Source: Jiangella endophytica (lineage in GTDB: Bacteria > Actinomycetota > Actinomycetes > Jiangellales > Jiangellaceae). From it: DNA of 64,000 nucleotides. This document shows positions 23,758 through 32,349 of the stretch, in pieces. The notes below the pieces were generated by a model. The model had not been told where the DNA came from, ran no database searches, and was given only the letters and a program-made list of their open reading frames with translations. The stretch is taken from assembly GCF_003427025.1 (NCBI RefSeq), contig NZ_QVAI01000013.1, positions 168,814 through 232,813 on the forward strand, read 5' to 3'. A program made the position numbers and the translations under genes. Position 1 is the first letter of the stretch. Every line of letters starts with the position of its first letter.

Positions 23758-24453
23758 ATGAGCGACGGCGAGCCGGTGACGACCGGCCGGTCCGGCGCCA
23801 CCGTCGTCCGCACCGCCGGCGCGTACCGCAAGGAGTCGGCCACCGACGACCTGCTCGGCGAGGCCGCCCGGCTCACGTGGCTGCGCGCGCAGGGCATCCC
23901 GGCCGCCGAGGTACTGGAGTGCGGGCGGGGCCTGCTGGTCACCGCCGAGGTGCCGGGCCGCCCGGCCGACGCCGGCTGGCCGCCGGACGCCCGTGACCGC
24001 GTCGTCGACGCACTGGCCGAGCTGACCCGCACCCTGCACGCCCTGCCCGTCGCCGGCTGCCCGTTCCGCCGCCGGCTGGCCGCGACGATACCCGCGGCGC
24101 TGGCCGCCGACGTCCACCTCGACGACCTCGACGACGACCGCCGCGGCTGGAGCCGCGACCGGCTGGTGTCCGAGCTGCTGGCCACCCGGCCGGTCGGCGA
24201 GGACCTCGTCGTCTGCCACGGCGATCTCACGACGCAGAACGTGCTGATCGACCCCGAGACGCTGACGGTGACGGGCCTCGTCGACGCCGGTCGGCTGGGC
24301 GTCGCCGACCGCTGGCTCGACCTCGCCATCGCCACCCGCGAGCTCACCGACGACCTGGGCGCCGACGCCGCCGCCCGCTACCTGCGCGGCTGCGGGGTCG
24401 AGCCCGACCCCGCCAAGCAGGCCTTCTACCGCCTGCTGGACGAGTTCTTCTGA
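23758..24453 (+). CDS. Aminoglycoside 3'-phosphotransferase-like kinase
   Basis: A 231-residue kinase of the APH(3') family, which phosphorylates the 3'-hydroxyl of kanamycin-type aminoglycosides. The ATP-binding lysine is K25 (YRKES). The catalytic loop is CHGDLTTQN, with H154, D156 and N161. GLVDAGRLGVADRWLDLA matches the metal-binding and substrate segment, and the last residues AFYRLLDEFF match the APH(3') C-terminus almost exactly. At 231 residues it is about 30 shorter than APH(3')-II, mainly at the N-terminus, so activity on drugs cannot be assumed. It is in line with the sigma factor gene and its partner, and codon use matches its neighbours, so there is no sign of recent transfer. 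Confidence 0.85.
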   Translation: MSDGEPVTTGRSGATVVRTAGAYRKESATDDLLGEAARLTWLRAQGIPAAEVLECGRGLLVTAEVPGRPADAGWPPDARDRVVDALAELTRTLHALPVAGCPFRRRLAATIPAALAADVHLDDLDDDRRGWSRDRLVSELLATRPVGEDLVVCHGDLTTQNVLIDPETLTVTGLVDAGRLGVADRWLDLAIATRELTDDLGADAAARYLRGCGVEPDPAKQAFYRLLDEFF

Positions 24454-24537
24454 GGCCTTCTGCTGTTTCGTTGCTCGCCTCTGACGGTTCGCCGGCGTAC
24501 GTGCGCCGGTGCCACGTTCGTTGCGTCTGCGGCGTTC

Positions 24538-24687
24538 GCCGTCCCCCTGCTGCCCATTTCTCAGCCGCGCAACCGCGCCTCAAGCGAACCTGCATGGGCG
24601 CTTCGCGCCGACGAATGACCGCTTGGGCCCACGGCCGCGCGGTCTCAGAACTGGCAGCTATCAGGGGGACGGGGCGAGTCTGGGCAC
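24538..24687 (+). repeat. Dispersed intergenic block, copy C
   Basis: Collinear with copy A over its whole length, with identical ends (GCCGTCCCCCTGCTGCCCAT and GGCGAGTCTGGGCAC) and several small indels. It follows the APH-like stop by about 85 bp. Confidence 0.8.
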
Positions 24688-24786
24688 ACCTCGGGCTCCA
24701 CTGGCGTGGTCGCTGGGTCCGCCCGGCGACCGTGGCCCAGTTCGGCCGTTCTCGGCCGCTTCACTCCAGCGGTCGGCGACGTGAGC

Positions 24787-24814
24787 CTGTGGACGGCGAT
24801 GATCATCCACGATC
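24787..24814 (+). repeat. TGTGGA/TCCAC box, copy C
   Basis: This differs from copy A at only two of 28 positions (TGTGGACGGCGATGATCATC against TGTGGACAGCGAAGATCATC). The following CACGATC is shared. Confidence 0.7.
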
Positions 24815-24825
24815 GCGTACGTCGC

Positions 24826-24863
24826 TAGGCGTTCTCCCACTCCACCAGGAATGCATGCCTGGT
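24826..24863 (+). repeat. Hairpin element, copy with a lost right arm
   Basis: The left arm AGGCGTTCTCCCACT and the inner inverted repeat ACCAGGAATGCATGCCTGGT (24844-24863) are kept. The matching right outer arm has decayed. Confidence 0.7.
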
Positions 24864-24951
24864 CCAGCGAACACAGTCCTGGGCAAGGCTCGGAACCACC
24901 GTCGAGTCCCGCCACGTGGACGCCCCCGGACCTGGACGAGGGCTTTTCGGC

Positions 24952-25599
24952 TCAGCCGGTCGCGAACGGCAGCGGCTCGGCGCCGGCCTCGGCGACCCGG
25001 GCGCTGGCGGCCGTCATGCGGCGGCGGTGGTGGTGCCGGCACAGCACCTCGTAGCCGACCACGCCGGCGCCGTCGGTGTCGCCGACGACCACCTGCTCGC
25101 CCTCGGTCACCATGATGCCGCCGACCGTGCGGGCGTTGTGCGTCGCGCGCCGGCCACACCAGCACAGCGCCTCGACCTGCAGTGTCTCGACCCGGTCGGC
25201 CAGCTCGACCAGCCGCGCGGAGCCCGGGAACAGCCGGGTGCGGAAGTCGGTGAGGATGCCGAACGCGTACACCGGGACGTCCAGCTCGTCGGCCATGCGA
25301 CCGAGGTCGTCGACCTGCTCGGACGTGTAGAACTGCGCTTCGTCGGCGATGACGTAGTCGATGCGGGCGCCGGCCGCCAGCCGCTCGGCCACCAGCGCCC
25401 ACAGCTGCGTCGCCGGCGCCACCTCGACGGCGTCGGCGGACAGGCCGAGACGGCTCGACACCGTCGCCTCACCGGCGCGGTCGTGCGAGGTCATCATCAG
25501 CCCGGCCAGCCCGCGGCGGCGGTGGTTGTAGTCGGTCTGCAGCGCCAGCGTCGACTTGCCGCAGTCCATGGTGCCGGTGAAGAAGGTCAGCTCCGCCAC
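24952..25599 (-). CDS. tdk: Thymidine kinase
   Basis: Phosphorylates thymidine to dTMP in the salvage pathway. A type II thymidine kinase of 215 residues: the P-loop GTMDCGKST is at 9-17, the catalytic and lid region contains DEAQFY near residue 87, and the C-terminal zinc-binding cysteines are visible (CWCG near 145, then CRHHHRR). The GTG at 25599 lies seven bases after the stop of the phosphatase gene, so the two are co-transcribed. Its 3' end is only about 90 bp from the hairpin element at 24826-24863. Confidence 0.96.
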   Translation of the reverse strand: MAELTFFTGTMDCGKSTLALQTDYNHRRRGLAGLMMTSHDRAGEATVSSRLGLSADAVEVAPATQLWALVAERLAAGARIDYVIADEAQFYTSEQVDDLGRMADELDVPVYAFGILTDFRTRLFPGSARLVELADRVETLQVEALCWCGRRATHNARTVGGIMVTEGEQVVVGDTDGAGVVGYEVLCRHHHRRRMTAASARVAEAGAEPLPFATG

Positions 25600-25606
25600 G
25601 CCGTTC

Positions 25607-26713
25607 TCAGGCCTCCCCGACCAGCAGCGGCACCATCAGTTCGTCGTCGCTCAGCGCCCCGTGCAGGCCGCGCAGCCGGGTCTCGACGGGGAACACGCTG
25701 CGCCGCTCGACCGCGCAGTCGCCGTGCACGCTGACGACGACGTCGCCGATGCGCTCGGCCACCCGCGACTCCACCGCCCCGAACCAGCCGGCCGCGACGG
25801 CCTCGGGCCGCGTCAGCACCGCGGCCCGCTCGCCCAGCACCGAGCGCCACGCGTCGGCGACATCGGGGACCGCGGCCTGCGACGCCGTGTACACGTGCCG
25901 GAACCGGGCCTCGCCGGCCACCAGCGCCACGCCCTCGCGCAGCGCCGGCACGTCGTCGACGTCGACCCGGCGCTCGGGGTCGACGTCGACCATGCCGTGG
26001 TCGGCGGTGACGACGAGGACGGTGCCGGCCGGCAGTTCGTCGTACAGCTGCTCGGCGAAGCGGTCGACCATGGCCAGCTGGTAGCGCCACGCGGCGGACC
26101 GCCAGCCGTGCTGGTGACCGGTGTAGTCGAGGTCGCCGTCGTAGACGTACACCAGCGACGGGGTGGCCCCGGAGGACCCCTCGACGGCCGCCGCGACCCG
26201 CTGCCCGTAGGTGTTGGCGGACCGGAACGGGCCGCCCATGGCCGCACGGGTCAGGCCGGTGTCGCGGAAGCTGCTCTGGCCGATGACGGTGGTGGCGACG
26301 CCCGCGCGGTCGGCGCGGTCGAACAGCGACGGGTACGGCTGGTACGTCAGCGGGTCCAGGGGTGGGTCCCACTTGAGCGCGTTGAAGATGCCGTCGCCGC
26401 CCGGTACCCGCGAGGTGTAGCCGACGATGCCGTGCTTGCCCGGCGGCAGGCCGGTGCCGAGGCTGGCCAGGCTGGTGGCCGTGGTGGTGGGCGTGCCGGC
26501 GGTGATGGCGCGCCCCGTCATCGACGTCAGGAACGGCGCCTGTGCCGGGTGGGCGCGCAGCAGGTTCCAGCCGAGCGCGTCGACCAGGAGGACGCAGAAG
26601 CGGCGGGCCGGCGGCAGGCCGAGGACGTCGATCTCGTCGGGGACCCCGAGGGCGGCCAGCACGGACGGCAGCAGGTCAGCGAGGGCGCCCTCGCCGTAAC
26701 GCGGCAGCGGCAC
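25607..26713 (-). CDS. Alkaline phosphatase superfamily protein (nucleotide pyrophosphatase/phosphodiesterase type)
   Basis: A 368-residue enzyme of the alkaline phosphatase/NPP superfamily. The metal-binding aspartate is in LLVDALGWN. The nucleophile threonine lies in the TTTATSLASLGTG stretch near residue 78, as in NPP enzymes. YVYDGDLDYTGHQHG and VTADHGMVDVD (ADHG) carry the remaining metal ligands. There is no signal peptide, so it is probably cytosolic, which is unusual for NPPs but common for this actinobacterial subgroup. The GTG start lies three bases after the DUF5998 stop. The substrate is probably a nucleotide or sugar phosphodiester; I cannot decide which. Confidence 0.88.
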   Translation of the reverse strand: MPLPRYGEGALADLLPSVLAALGVPDEIDVLGLPPARRFCVLLVDALGWNLLRAHPAQAPFLTSMTGRAITAGTPTTTATSLASLGTGLPPGKHGIVGYTSRVPGGDGIFNALKWDPPLDPLTYQPYPSLFDRADRAGVATTVIGQSSFRDTGLTRAAMGGPFRSANTYGQRVAAAVEGSSGATPSLVYVYDGDLDYTGHQHGWRSAAWRYQLAMVDRFAEQLYDELPAGTVLVVTADHGMVDVDPERRVDVDDVPALREGVALVAGEARFRHVYTASQAAVPDVADAWRSVLGERAAVLTRPEAVAAGWFGAVESRVAERIGDVVVSVHGDCAVERRSVFPVETRLRGLHGALSDDELMVPLLVGEA

Positions 26714-26716
26714 TGG

Positions 26717-27298
26717 TCACCGCACGCTGATGGTGGCGGCGGACAACGCGCGGGCGAACGTCAGCAGGTCGCGGACCCGGCCGACGCCGTCGCCGGCCTC
26801 GCTGACCCGCAGCGTGAAGTCGTCGGACGTCAGCGCGCCGGTGTAGCCGTGGTCGGCCTCGCAGTCGGGGTCGCCGCACGTGGCCGGCTCGAGGTCGATG
26901 CGGCTCATCGCGCCCCAGCCGACCGTCAGCACGACGTCGAGCGCCGGTGTGCCGGTGCGGTAGGCGGCCGGCGTGGTGACGGTGCGACTGACCACCACCG
27001 ACGTGACGCGGTCCAGCGGCACCGCCTCGGTGGACGTGGTGGCGTACGGCACGTCGTGGGTGTCGTCGGAGGGGTACTCGTCGGTGTGCCCGACGATCAG
27101 CCTCGTCGGGGTGAGCACCAGCACGCTGACGTGCCGGCGCAGTTCGTCGCGGTCGAAGTGCGGCTCGTGGTGCACGACGTATGAGTCGACCGCCTCGCCG
27201 GCCAGCGAGGTCTCGAGCATGTCCGCGACGAGGTCGGGGTAGTAGCCGGCCTCTTGGATGGCCAGGCGAAGACCCTCACGCGTCCCTGTATCCGCCAT
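26717..27298 (-). CDS. DUF5998 family protein
   Basis: A 193-residue soluble protein of the actinobacterial DUF5998 family, of unknown function. Beta-strands carry VSVLVLTPTRLIVGHTDE and VTSVVVSRTV, resembling PH-like domains. The loop ATCGDPDCEADHGYTG holds two cysteines and a histidine and may bind a metal. It heads the run DUF5998-phosphatase-tdk, all closely spaced. Upstream, GAAGAT lies six bases before the ATG, a weak leaderless-type -10. The association with tdk and the phosphatase recurs in Streptomyces as I recall it, but the functional link is not known. Confidence 0.85.
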   Translation of the reverse strand: MADTGTREGLRLAIQEAGYYPDLVADMLETSLAGEAVDSYVVHHEPHFDRDELRRHVSVLVLTPTRLIVGHTDEYPSDDTHDVPYATTSTEAVPLDRVTSVVVSRTVTTPAAYRTGTPALDVVLTVGWGAMSRIDLEPATCGDPDCEADHGYTGALTSDDFTLRVSEAGDGVGRVRDLLTFARALSAATISVR

Positions 27299-27331
27299 CC
27301 CACCATCTTCCCACGCTCGTGGCCGTTGTCG

Positions 27332-29974
27332 TCACGGCAGCCGCCGGGTGTACCAGTCCTGACGCCCGGCCGGGGCCGCCACCCGGGCGGAGCCGTTGAC
27401 GACCGTCAGGCCGGACTCGCCGGCGAGCACCGGGTCCAGCTCGACGGAGCCGACCTCCGGCACCTCGTCGACCAGCCGCGACATGCGGTGCACGAGGTCC
27501 TCGACCGCACCCAGGTCGGCCATGATGCCGCCGTGGTAGCCCATGAGCAAGGCGGCCGCCTTCACCTCCCGCACCATCTCCGCGGCGTCGCGGTCGGTGA
27601 GCGGCGGGATGCGGTAGGAGCGGTCCCCCAGCAGCTCCGACGCCACGCCGGACACCCCGAACGAGACCACCGGGCCGAACATCGGGTCCTCCCAGGCCCG
27701 GATCGACACCGGCACGCCGCCCGGCGCCATCGGCTGCACGACGAACCCGGCCTCGGCGGGGTCGAGCAGCGTCTGCGCCATGGTCGCCCAGGCGTCGCGC
27801 ATCTCGTCGGCGGTGTCGATGTGGCGCCAGACGGCGGCGAGGTCGGGCCGGTGCCGCAGCCGCGGCGACGTCGCCTTCAGCACGACCTCGCCACCCAGCT
27901 CCCCCAGCGCCGCCAGCGCGGCGTCCAGCGTCAACGCCGGGATCATCGGCAGGAGGTCGACGCCGTAGGCGGCGAGCAGCTCGCGCAGTCGTGCGGGACC
28001 GAGCTCGACGCCGGCCTGCGGGTCGGTGCCCGGCGTGCTCAGCGCGCCGCGGGCCAGTTTGCGCGCGGCCGCGGCGTCGCAGCCGTCCAGGCGCGGGACC
28101 TTGCCGTGGCTGCGCCGGCGCCATTCGGCGTATGCGGTGGCGTGCCCGAGCGCCCGGGCCGCCTCCTCCGGCGACGCGTACGACGGCACCCCGGCCGCCC
28201 CGCGGACGCCGCGCTTGCCCTGGAAGGTCGTGACGACCGGCTTGCCGGCCGACGCCGCCACCTCGGCCAGTGCGGTGGCGACGTCGTCGCCGCCGGGACC
28301 GTCGACGGCCGGTGCGTAGACGACGAGGACGGAGCTGACGGCGGGCTCGTCGACGAACGTGCGCAGCGCCTTGCGGTAGTCGTCGGCGGTCGCGCCGGCC
28401 CCGAAGCCGAGCGGGTCGCCGTAGACGTCCAGCCCGGCGCTGACGGCGGCGTCGGCGGCCAGCAGGCACAGCGCGCCGGAGTTGCCCATGACGGCGACGG
28501 TGCGGCCGGTGGGCAGCGGCTGGAAGGCCAGCACCTGCGCGACGTCGAACATCTCCGGGATGGTGTCGACCAGGACGACGCCGGACTGCCGGAACATCGC
28601 GTCCAGCGCGTCGGCCGGCGCTTCGATCGGCCGGACGGTGTGCCCGAGCGGCACGCCCTGGGTGGACCGGCCGCTCTTCACCGCGACCACGGGCTTGACC
28701 TCGGCGACCGCGCGCGAGAGCCGGGAGAACTTGCGCGGGTTGCCCAGCGACTCCAGGTACAGCAGGACGACCTCGGTGGCGGGGTCGTCGCGCCAGTACT
28801 GCAGCAGGTCGTTGCCGGACACGTCGGCGCGGTTGCCGGCGGACACGAACGTCGACACGCCCAGGCCGCGGGCGGCGCCGTCGCCGAGGATGGCCGAGCC
28901 GAGCGCGCCGGACTGGGCGAAGAAGCCGACCCGGCCGGCCGGCGGCAGCGTGGTCGCCAGCGACGCGTTCAGCGAGTACGCGGGGTCGGTGTTGACGATG
29001 CCCAGGCAGTTCGGCCCGACGATGCGCATGCCGTGCGCCCGCGCCAGCCGCACCAGCTCGGCCTGCCGGGACCGGCCGACCGGCTCGCCCGTCTCGGCGA
29101 ACCCGGACGACACGACGACCAGCCCGCGCACGCCCTTCGCCGCGCAGTCGAGGACCACCTCGGCGACGGCGTCGGCGGGGACGGCGACCAGCGCGAGGTC
29201 GATCTCGCCGGGGACGTCGCGGACGCTCTTGTAGGCCGGCAGCCCGGTGATGGCCGTCGCCTCGCGGTTGACCGCGTAGACCGGGCCGGTGAACCCGCCG
29301 AGCACCAGGTTGCGGACCAGCGTCTGCCCGATCTTCTCGCGCCATCGGCTGGCGCCGATGACCGCGACCGATCGCGGAGTCAGCAGCCGCTCGATCGAGC
29401 GCGCCTCGGCCCGGTGCTCGCGCGCGGCCATGACCTCCAGCGAGCTCCCGGTCGGCGCGATCTCGAACTCGACGTGCACGACGCCGTCCTCGTAGCTGTT
29501 GTCGACGGTGTAGCCGGCGTCGGCGAAGACGGTGATCATCTTGTGGTTCGCGGGCAGGATGTCGGCGACGAACCGGCGCACGCCGCGCTCGCGGGCCGCC
29601 TGTGCCAGGTGCTCCAGCAGCACGCTGCCCACACCGCGGCCCTGGTGCTCGTCCTCGACCAGGAACGACACCTCGGCGTCGGTGGCGCTGAGCCGCTCGT
29701 ACCGGCCGACGGCGATCATGGCGTCGCCGATCAGCAGGATCAGCGCGACCCGGTCGCGGTGGTCGACGTTCGTGAACCGCTCGACGTCGCGGCTGGTCAG
29801 CTTCGGATAGGGGGCGAAGAAGCGGTAGTACTTGGACCGGTCGCTGACGCGTGCGTAGAACTCGACGAGCCGCTCGGCGTCGGCCGGCGTGATGGGCCGC
29901 AGATGCGCCGTCGCGCCGTCGGACAGCACGACGTCGGCCTCCCAGTGCGCGGGATAGACCGCCGCTTCCTCCAC
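27332..29974 (-). CDS. GNAT acetyltransferase fused to acyl-CoA synthetase-like domain (Pat-type)
   Basis: An 880-residue two-part protein. Residues 20-175 are a GNAT acetyltransferase with the acetyl-CoA loop QGRGVG at 111-116. From 195 on is an NDP-forming acyl-CoA synthetase-like region: a CoA-binding Rossmann domain (SVAVIGASR, 202-210), a succinyl-CoA-ligase-like middle, and an ATP-grasp domain in the last 220 residues. Proteins of this type (Salmonella Pat, Streptomyces PatA) acetylate lysines of acyl-CoA synthetases. Here the GNAT part comes first, the actinobacterial order. The GTG at 29974 is eight bases after TAGCCT; a GTG two codons earlier (29980) is the alternative. Transcribed divergently from the oxidoreductase. 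Confidence 0.9.
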   Translation of the reverse strand: MEEAAVYPAHWEADVVLSDGATAHLRPITPADAERLVEFYARVSDRSKYYRFFAPYPKLTSRDVERFTNVDHRDRVALILLIGDAMIAVGRYERLSATDAEVSFLVEDEHQGRGVGSVLLEHLAQAARERGVRRFVADILPANHKMITVFADAGYTVDNSYEDGVVHVEFEIAPTGSSLEVMAAREHRAEARSIERLLTPRSVAVIGASRWREKIGQTLVRNLVLGGFTGPVYAVNREATAITGLPAYKSVRDVPGEIDLALVAVPADAVAEVVLDCAAKGVRGLVVVSSGFAETGEPVGRSRQAELVRLARAHGMRIVGPNCLGIVNTDPAYSLNASLATTLPPAGRVGFFAQSGALGSAILGDGAARGLGVSTFVSAGNRADVSGNDLLQYWRDDPATEVVLLYLESLGNPRKFSRLSRAVAEVKPVVAVKSGRSTQGVPLGHTVRPIEAPADALDAMFRQSGVVLVDTIPEMFDVAQVLAFQPLPTGRTVAVMGNSGALCLLAADAAVSAGLDVYGDPLGFGAGATADDYRKALRTFVDEPAVSSVLVVYAPAVDGPGGDDVATALAEVAASAGKPVVTTFQGKRGVRGAAGVPSYASPEEAARALGHATAYAEWRRRSHGKVPRLDGCDAAAARKLARGALSTPGTDPQAGVELGPARLRELLAAYGVDLLPMIPALTLDAALAALGELGGEVVLKATSPRLRHRPDLAAVWRHIDTADEMRDAWATMAQTLLDPAEAGFVVQPMAPGGVPVSIRAWEDPMFGPVVSFGVSGVASELLGDRSYRIPPLTDRDAAEMVREVKAAALLMGYHGGIMADLGAVEDLVHRMSRLVDEVPEVGSVELDPVLAGESGLTVVNGSARVAAPAGRQDWYTRRLP

Positions 29975-29982
29975 GGTCACCC

Positions 29983-29988
29983 AGGCTA
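29983..29988 (-). promoter_or_regulatory. -10 element of a leaderless promoter (Pat-like gene)
   Basis: TAGCCT on the minus strand is eight bases before the GTG at 29974. It faces the divergent promoter at 30030, about 42 bp away. Confidence 0.5.
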
Positions 29989-30029
29989 GCGGCCGAGACG
30001 GCCGGAACCCGGCATATTCCGGGCGCCGG

Positions 30030-30035
30030 TAGGGT
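30030..30035 (+). promoter_or_regulatory. -10 element of a leaderless promoter (Gfo/Idh gene)
   Basis: TAGGGT ends eight bases before the ATG at 30044. No Shine-Dalgarno sequence is visible. Confidence 0.55.
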
Positions 30036-30043
30036 CCGGTGCC

Positions 30044-30961
30044 ATGCGCTTCGGACTGGTCGGCACTGGACACTGGGCCCGGGTGGCCCACGCACCCGCG
30101 CTCGCGGCGACGGAGGACGTCACGTTCGCCGGCGTCTGGGGCCGCGACCCGGCCCGGACGGCCGCGCTCGCCGACGAGTTCGGCGTGCGGCCGTACAACT
30201 CGTTCGACGACCTGCTGGCCGACACCGACGCCGTCGAGTTCTCCGTGCCGCCGGACGTCCAGGCCGGGTACGCGACGGCGGCGGCCACGGCCGGGAAGCA
30301 CCTGCTGCTGGAGAAGCCGATCGCGCTCGACGCCGCCGGCGGCCGCGCGCTGACCGACGCCGCCGCGGCAGCCGGGGTGGCCAGCGCCGTGTTCTTCACC
30401 CAGCTGTTCCGGCCCGAGGTGCGCGACTGGCTGGCCTCGTGCCGGGCCACCGCGGCCGAGCACCCGTGGGAGGGCGCGACGGCGCTGACGCTGGGCTCCG
30501 TGCAGCGCGAGCACGGCGCGTTCTCGACGCCGTGGCGGCTGGAGCGCGACGGCGGTCTCTGGGATCTCGGGCCGCACGCGCTGTCGATCCTGCTGAACGT
30601 CCTGGAGCCGGTCGAGACGGTCGCCGCCCACGAGGACCCGCTGGGCACCGTCCACCTCGTCCTGGGCCACCGCGGCGGCGCCTCCAGCACCGTCACCGTC
30701 TCGCAGAACGTCCCGGCGGCGGCCGGACTCTTCCACGCGCGCGCATGGGGCGGCGCCGGGCACGCCGTCCTCCCCGAGCCGCACACCCCGGTCGTCGAGG
30801 CGCTGAGCACGGCGATCACGGAGCTGACCGCCGCCGCGCGGCCCGGTGCGCCGGCACACCCGCACGGTCTGGAGTTCGGGGTGCGGGTCCTGGACGTCCT
30901 GGTCCGCGCACAGGACGACCTCGACCGCGTGCGACACAACGGACAAATGTCGCCGCGATGA
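30044..30961 (+). CDS. Gfo/Idh/MocA-family NAD(P)-dependent oxidoreductase
   Basis: A 305-residue cytosolic dehydrogenase. The N-terminal Rossmann fold starts at once with LVGTGHWA (residues 5-12). The catalytic EKP motif is at 90-92, in LLLEKPIALD. The C-terminal alpha/beta domain carries DLGPHALSIL, with a histidine in the usual active-site place. Family members oxidise or reduce sugars, inositols or related polyols; nothing here narrows the substrate. The gene stands alone: the next gene is more than 300 bp away on the same strand and encodes an unrelated secreted protein. Confidence 0.92.
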   Translation: MRFGLVGTGHWARVAHAPALAATEDVTFAGVWGRDPARTAALADEFGVRPYNSFDDLLADTDAVEFSVPPDVQAGYATAAATAGKHLLLEKPIALDAAGGRALTDAAAAAGVASAVFFTQLFRPEVRDWLASCRATAAEHPWEGATALTLGSVQREHGAFSTPWRLERDGGLWDLGPHALSILLNVLEPVETVAAHEDPLGTVHLVLGHRGGASSTVTVSQNVPAAAGLFHARAWGGAGHAVLPEPHTPVVEALSTAITELTAAARPGAPAHPHGLEFGVRVLDVLVRAQDDLDRVRHNGQMSPR

Positions 30962-31278
30962 ACGCCGCAGACGCCGTCCACTCGTATCGTGTCGGCCAAG
31001 CGAACTCATGTCGACAAGAGGCCCCGAAATACGGGCTAAACCTTGACATGATCGTCATTTCCCGGAAAGAGTGCACGTCGTACGAAGTCTCCGAAAGGAG
31101 CAGGGGGGTATCTGACGCTTCGACTCGGTGTTGACAACTGAATCTCGCGCACAGAGCCTCTCCTCCTCGCGCGATCCGTCCCGGTCAAGGTCTGCGACCC
31201 GGCCGGCGCCGCGGCGAATCGCACGGGGGGAACGCGTCATTGACGCACCATCCGCAGGATCCGCAGAGAGGAGCGCAC
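30962..31278. other. Intergenic region upstream of the secreted repeat protein gene
   Basis: A 317-bp non-coding stretch, markedly less GC-rich than its surroundings. It holds two TTGACA hexamers (31043 and 31131). The second has a GAGCCT 17 bases downstream and is the better promoter candidate; it would leave a 5' leader of about 110 nt. Confidence 0.5.
31131..31159 (+). promoter_or_regulatory. Candidate promoter for the secreted repeat protein
   Basis: TTGACA at 31131-31136, a 17-bp spacer and GAGCCT at 31154-31159. The -35 is a perfect match and the -10 is poor. A 110-nt leader would follow. Confidence 0.35.
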
Positions 31279-32229
31279 ATGCGCTACCGCAAGATCGCCC
31301 TGACGGCTGCAGCCGCCGGTCTTATGGCCGTCGGTTTCGCCGCGCCGTCCCAGGCCGCGCTGACCACGTTCTGTGACGGCGTCGCAGCCGACGTCACGGT
31401 TCCCGGTGACCTCGTCGTGGCCGCCGGCAAGTCGTGCGAGCTGACCAACGTCGTCATCAACGGCAACGTGACCGTTCGTGCCGACGCGAACCTGCTGCTC
31501 GACGGCGCGACCGTCAACGGCAACGTCCGCGTCCTGGCGAACGGCTTCGCCGACGTCGTCGGTACCTCGGTCACCGGCACCACCGTCCTGACCGCGGCGT
31601 ACGGCGCGTACACCGAGGACAGCACGCTCGGCAACAACGTCACCGCCACCGACTCCGGGTTCTTCTACTCGGTCGGCTCGGACCACGCCCGCAACGTCAC
31701 CTCCACGAACGGTGAGACCTTCATCGAGAGTGGCTGGGTCACCCGGAACCTCGCGACCACCGGCGACACCCTGACCGACGTCTACGACACCGTCATCGAG
31801 GGCACCTACTCGGTGACCGGTGCCGAGCAGGGCGGCGTCCTGTGCCTGTCGGAGGTCGACGGCGACGCCACGTTCAGCGGCAACGGCGAGATCCTCCAGA
31901 TCGGTGCGTCGGCCCCGCTGACCGGCTGTGGCTACAACGCGTTCGGCGGCAACCTGAGCATCACCGACAACAGCGCCGACGTGTACGTGTCCGACAACGT
32001 GGTCCGTGGCGACTTCAACGTCTCGGGCAACACGGGCACCGTCGTCGCCGAGAACAACCGCGTCCGCGGCGAGGACAACTCCGCGGCGGCTGCTTCGGCT
32101 CCGCTGGCTCGGTCGGCCACGCCGTCCGACGTGGCGGTGGACCGCAAGGCGCAGGCCAAGGCCGACGCCGAGGCTCGCTCCGACGTCGCGTCCGACGCGG
32201 CCGAGGCTGCTGGCCCCGCGTTCAGCTGA
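31279..32229 (+). CDS. Secreted beta-solenoid-like repeat protein
   Basis: A 316-residue exported protein that I do not recognise as a named family. A signal peptide covers about residues 1-27 (basic start, alanine-rich core, SQAA). The mature part, to about residue 270, is built of short repeats such as VVINGNVTVRADANLLLDGA and VNGNVRVLANGFADVVG. Glycine-asparagine turns every 15-20 residues predict a right-handed beta-helix or bactofilin-like fold. Three cysteines (C32, C41 and one near 196) may form bonds. The last 45 residues are alanine-rich and charged, probably flexible. GAGAGGAG lies before the ATG. It may be a surface or matrix protein; no enzyme motif is seen. Confidence 0.8.
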   Translation: MRYRKIALTAAAAGLMAVGFAAPSQAALTTFCDGVAADVTVPGDLVVAAGKSCELTNVVINGNVTVRADANLLLDGATVNGNVRVLANGFADVVGTSVTGTTVLTAAYGAYTEDSTLGNNVTATDSGFFYSVGSDHARNVTSTNGETFIESGWVTRNLATTGDTLTDVYDTVIEGTYSVTGAEQGGVLCLSEVDGDATFSGNGEILQIGASAPLTGCGYNAFGGNLSITDNSADVYVSDNVVRGDFNVSGNTGTVVAENNRVRGEDNSAAAASAPLARSATPSDVAVDRKAQAKADAEARSDVASDAAEAAGPAFS

Positions 32230-32258
32230 ACCCGGCCCAGCCGTAGGTGACACACCGG

Positions 32259-32292
32259 CGGCGGGCGGCCTCCTTCGGGAGGTCGCCCGCCG
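32259..32292 (+). terminator. Terminator with a TTCG tetraloop
   Basis: A stem of about 15 bp (GGCGGGCGGCCTCC with its partner GGAGGTCGCCCGCC, one G-T pair) closes on TTCG, forming the stable C(UUCG)G tetraloop. It lies 30 bp after the secreted protein stop, before mprA. Confidence 0.85.
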
Positions 32293-32309
32293 TCGTCGTT
32301 CTTGCGCCG

Positions 32310-32326
32310 CTCTCAGGCGATTCTCA
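32310..32326 (+). promoter_or_regulatory. Candidate MprA box upstream of mprA
   Basis: Direct repeats CTCTCAG (32310) and TTCTCA (32321) are 11 bp apart, about 25-40 bp before the mprA start. The same arrangement precedes pepD, which suggests a shared response-regulator site and autoregulation. Confidence 0.5.
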
Positions 32327-32349
32327 CGTCGGACGGGCAGACTGAGAGC

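Larger units (their letters stand above)
24454..24951. other. Intergenic repeat region between APH-like and tdk genes
   Basis: About 500 bp without a gene. It holds dispersed block copy C (24538-24687), the TGTGGA box (24787-24814) and a degenerate hairpin (24826-24863), in the same order as at 12.5-13.0 kb but without the tandem arrays. Confidence 0.85.

Noticed and set aside
23758..24453. The APH-like gene as recently acquired resistance
   Set aside because: Base composition and codon use match the neighbours, and no transposase, integron or other mobility gene is near it.
31043..31048. A TTGACA hexamer considered as the -35 of the secreted repeat protein gene
   Set aside because: No -10-like hexamer lies 16-19 bp downstream, unlike the second TTGACA at 31131.
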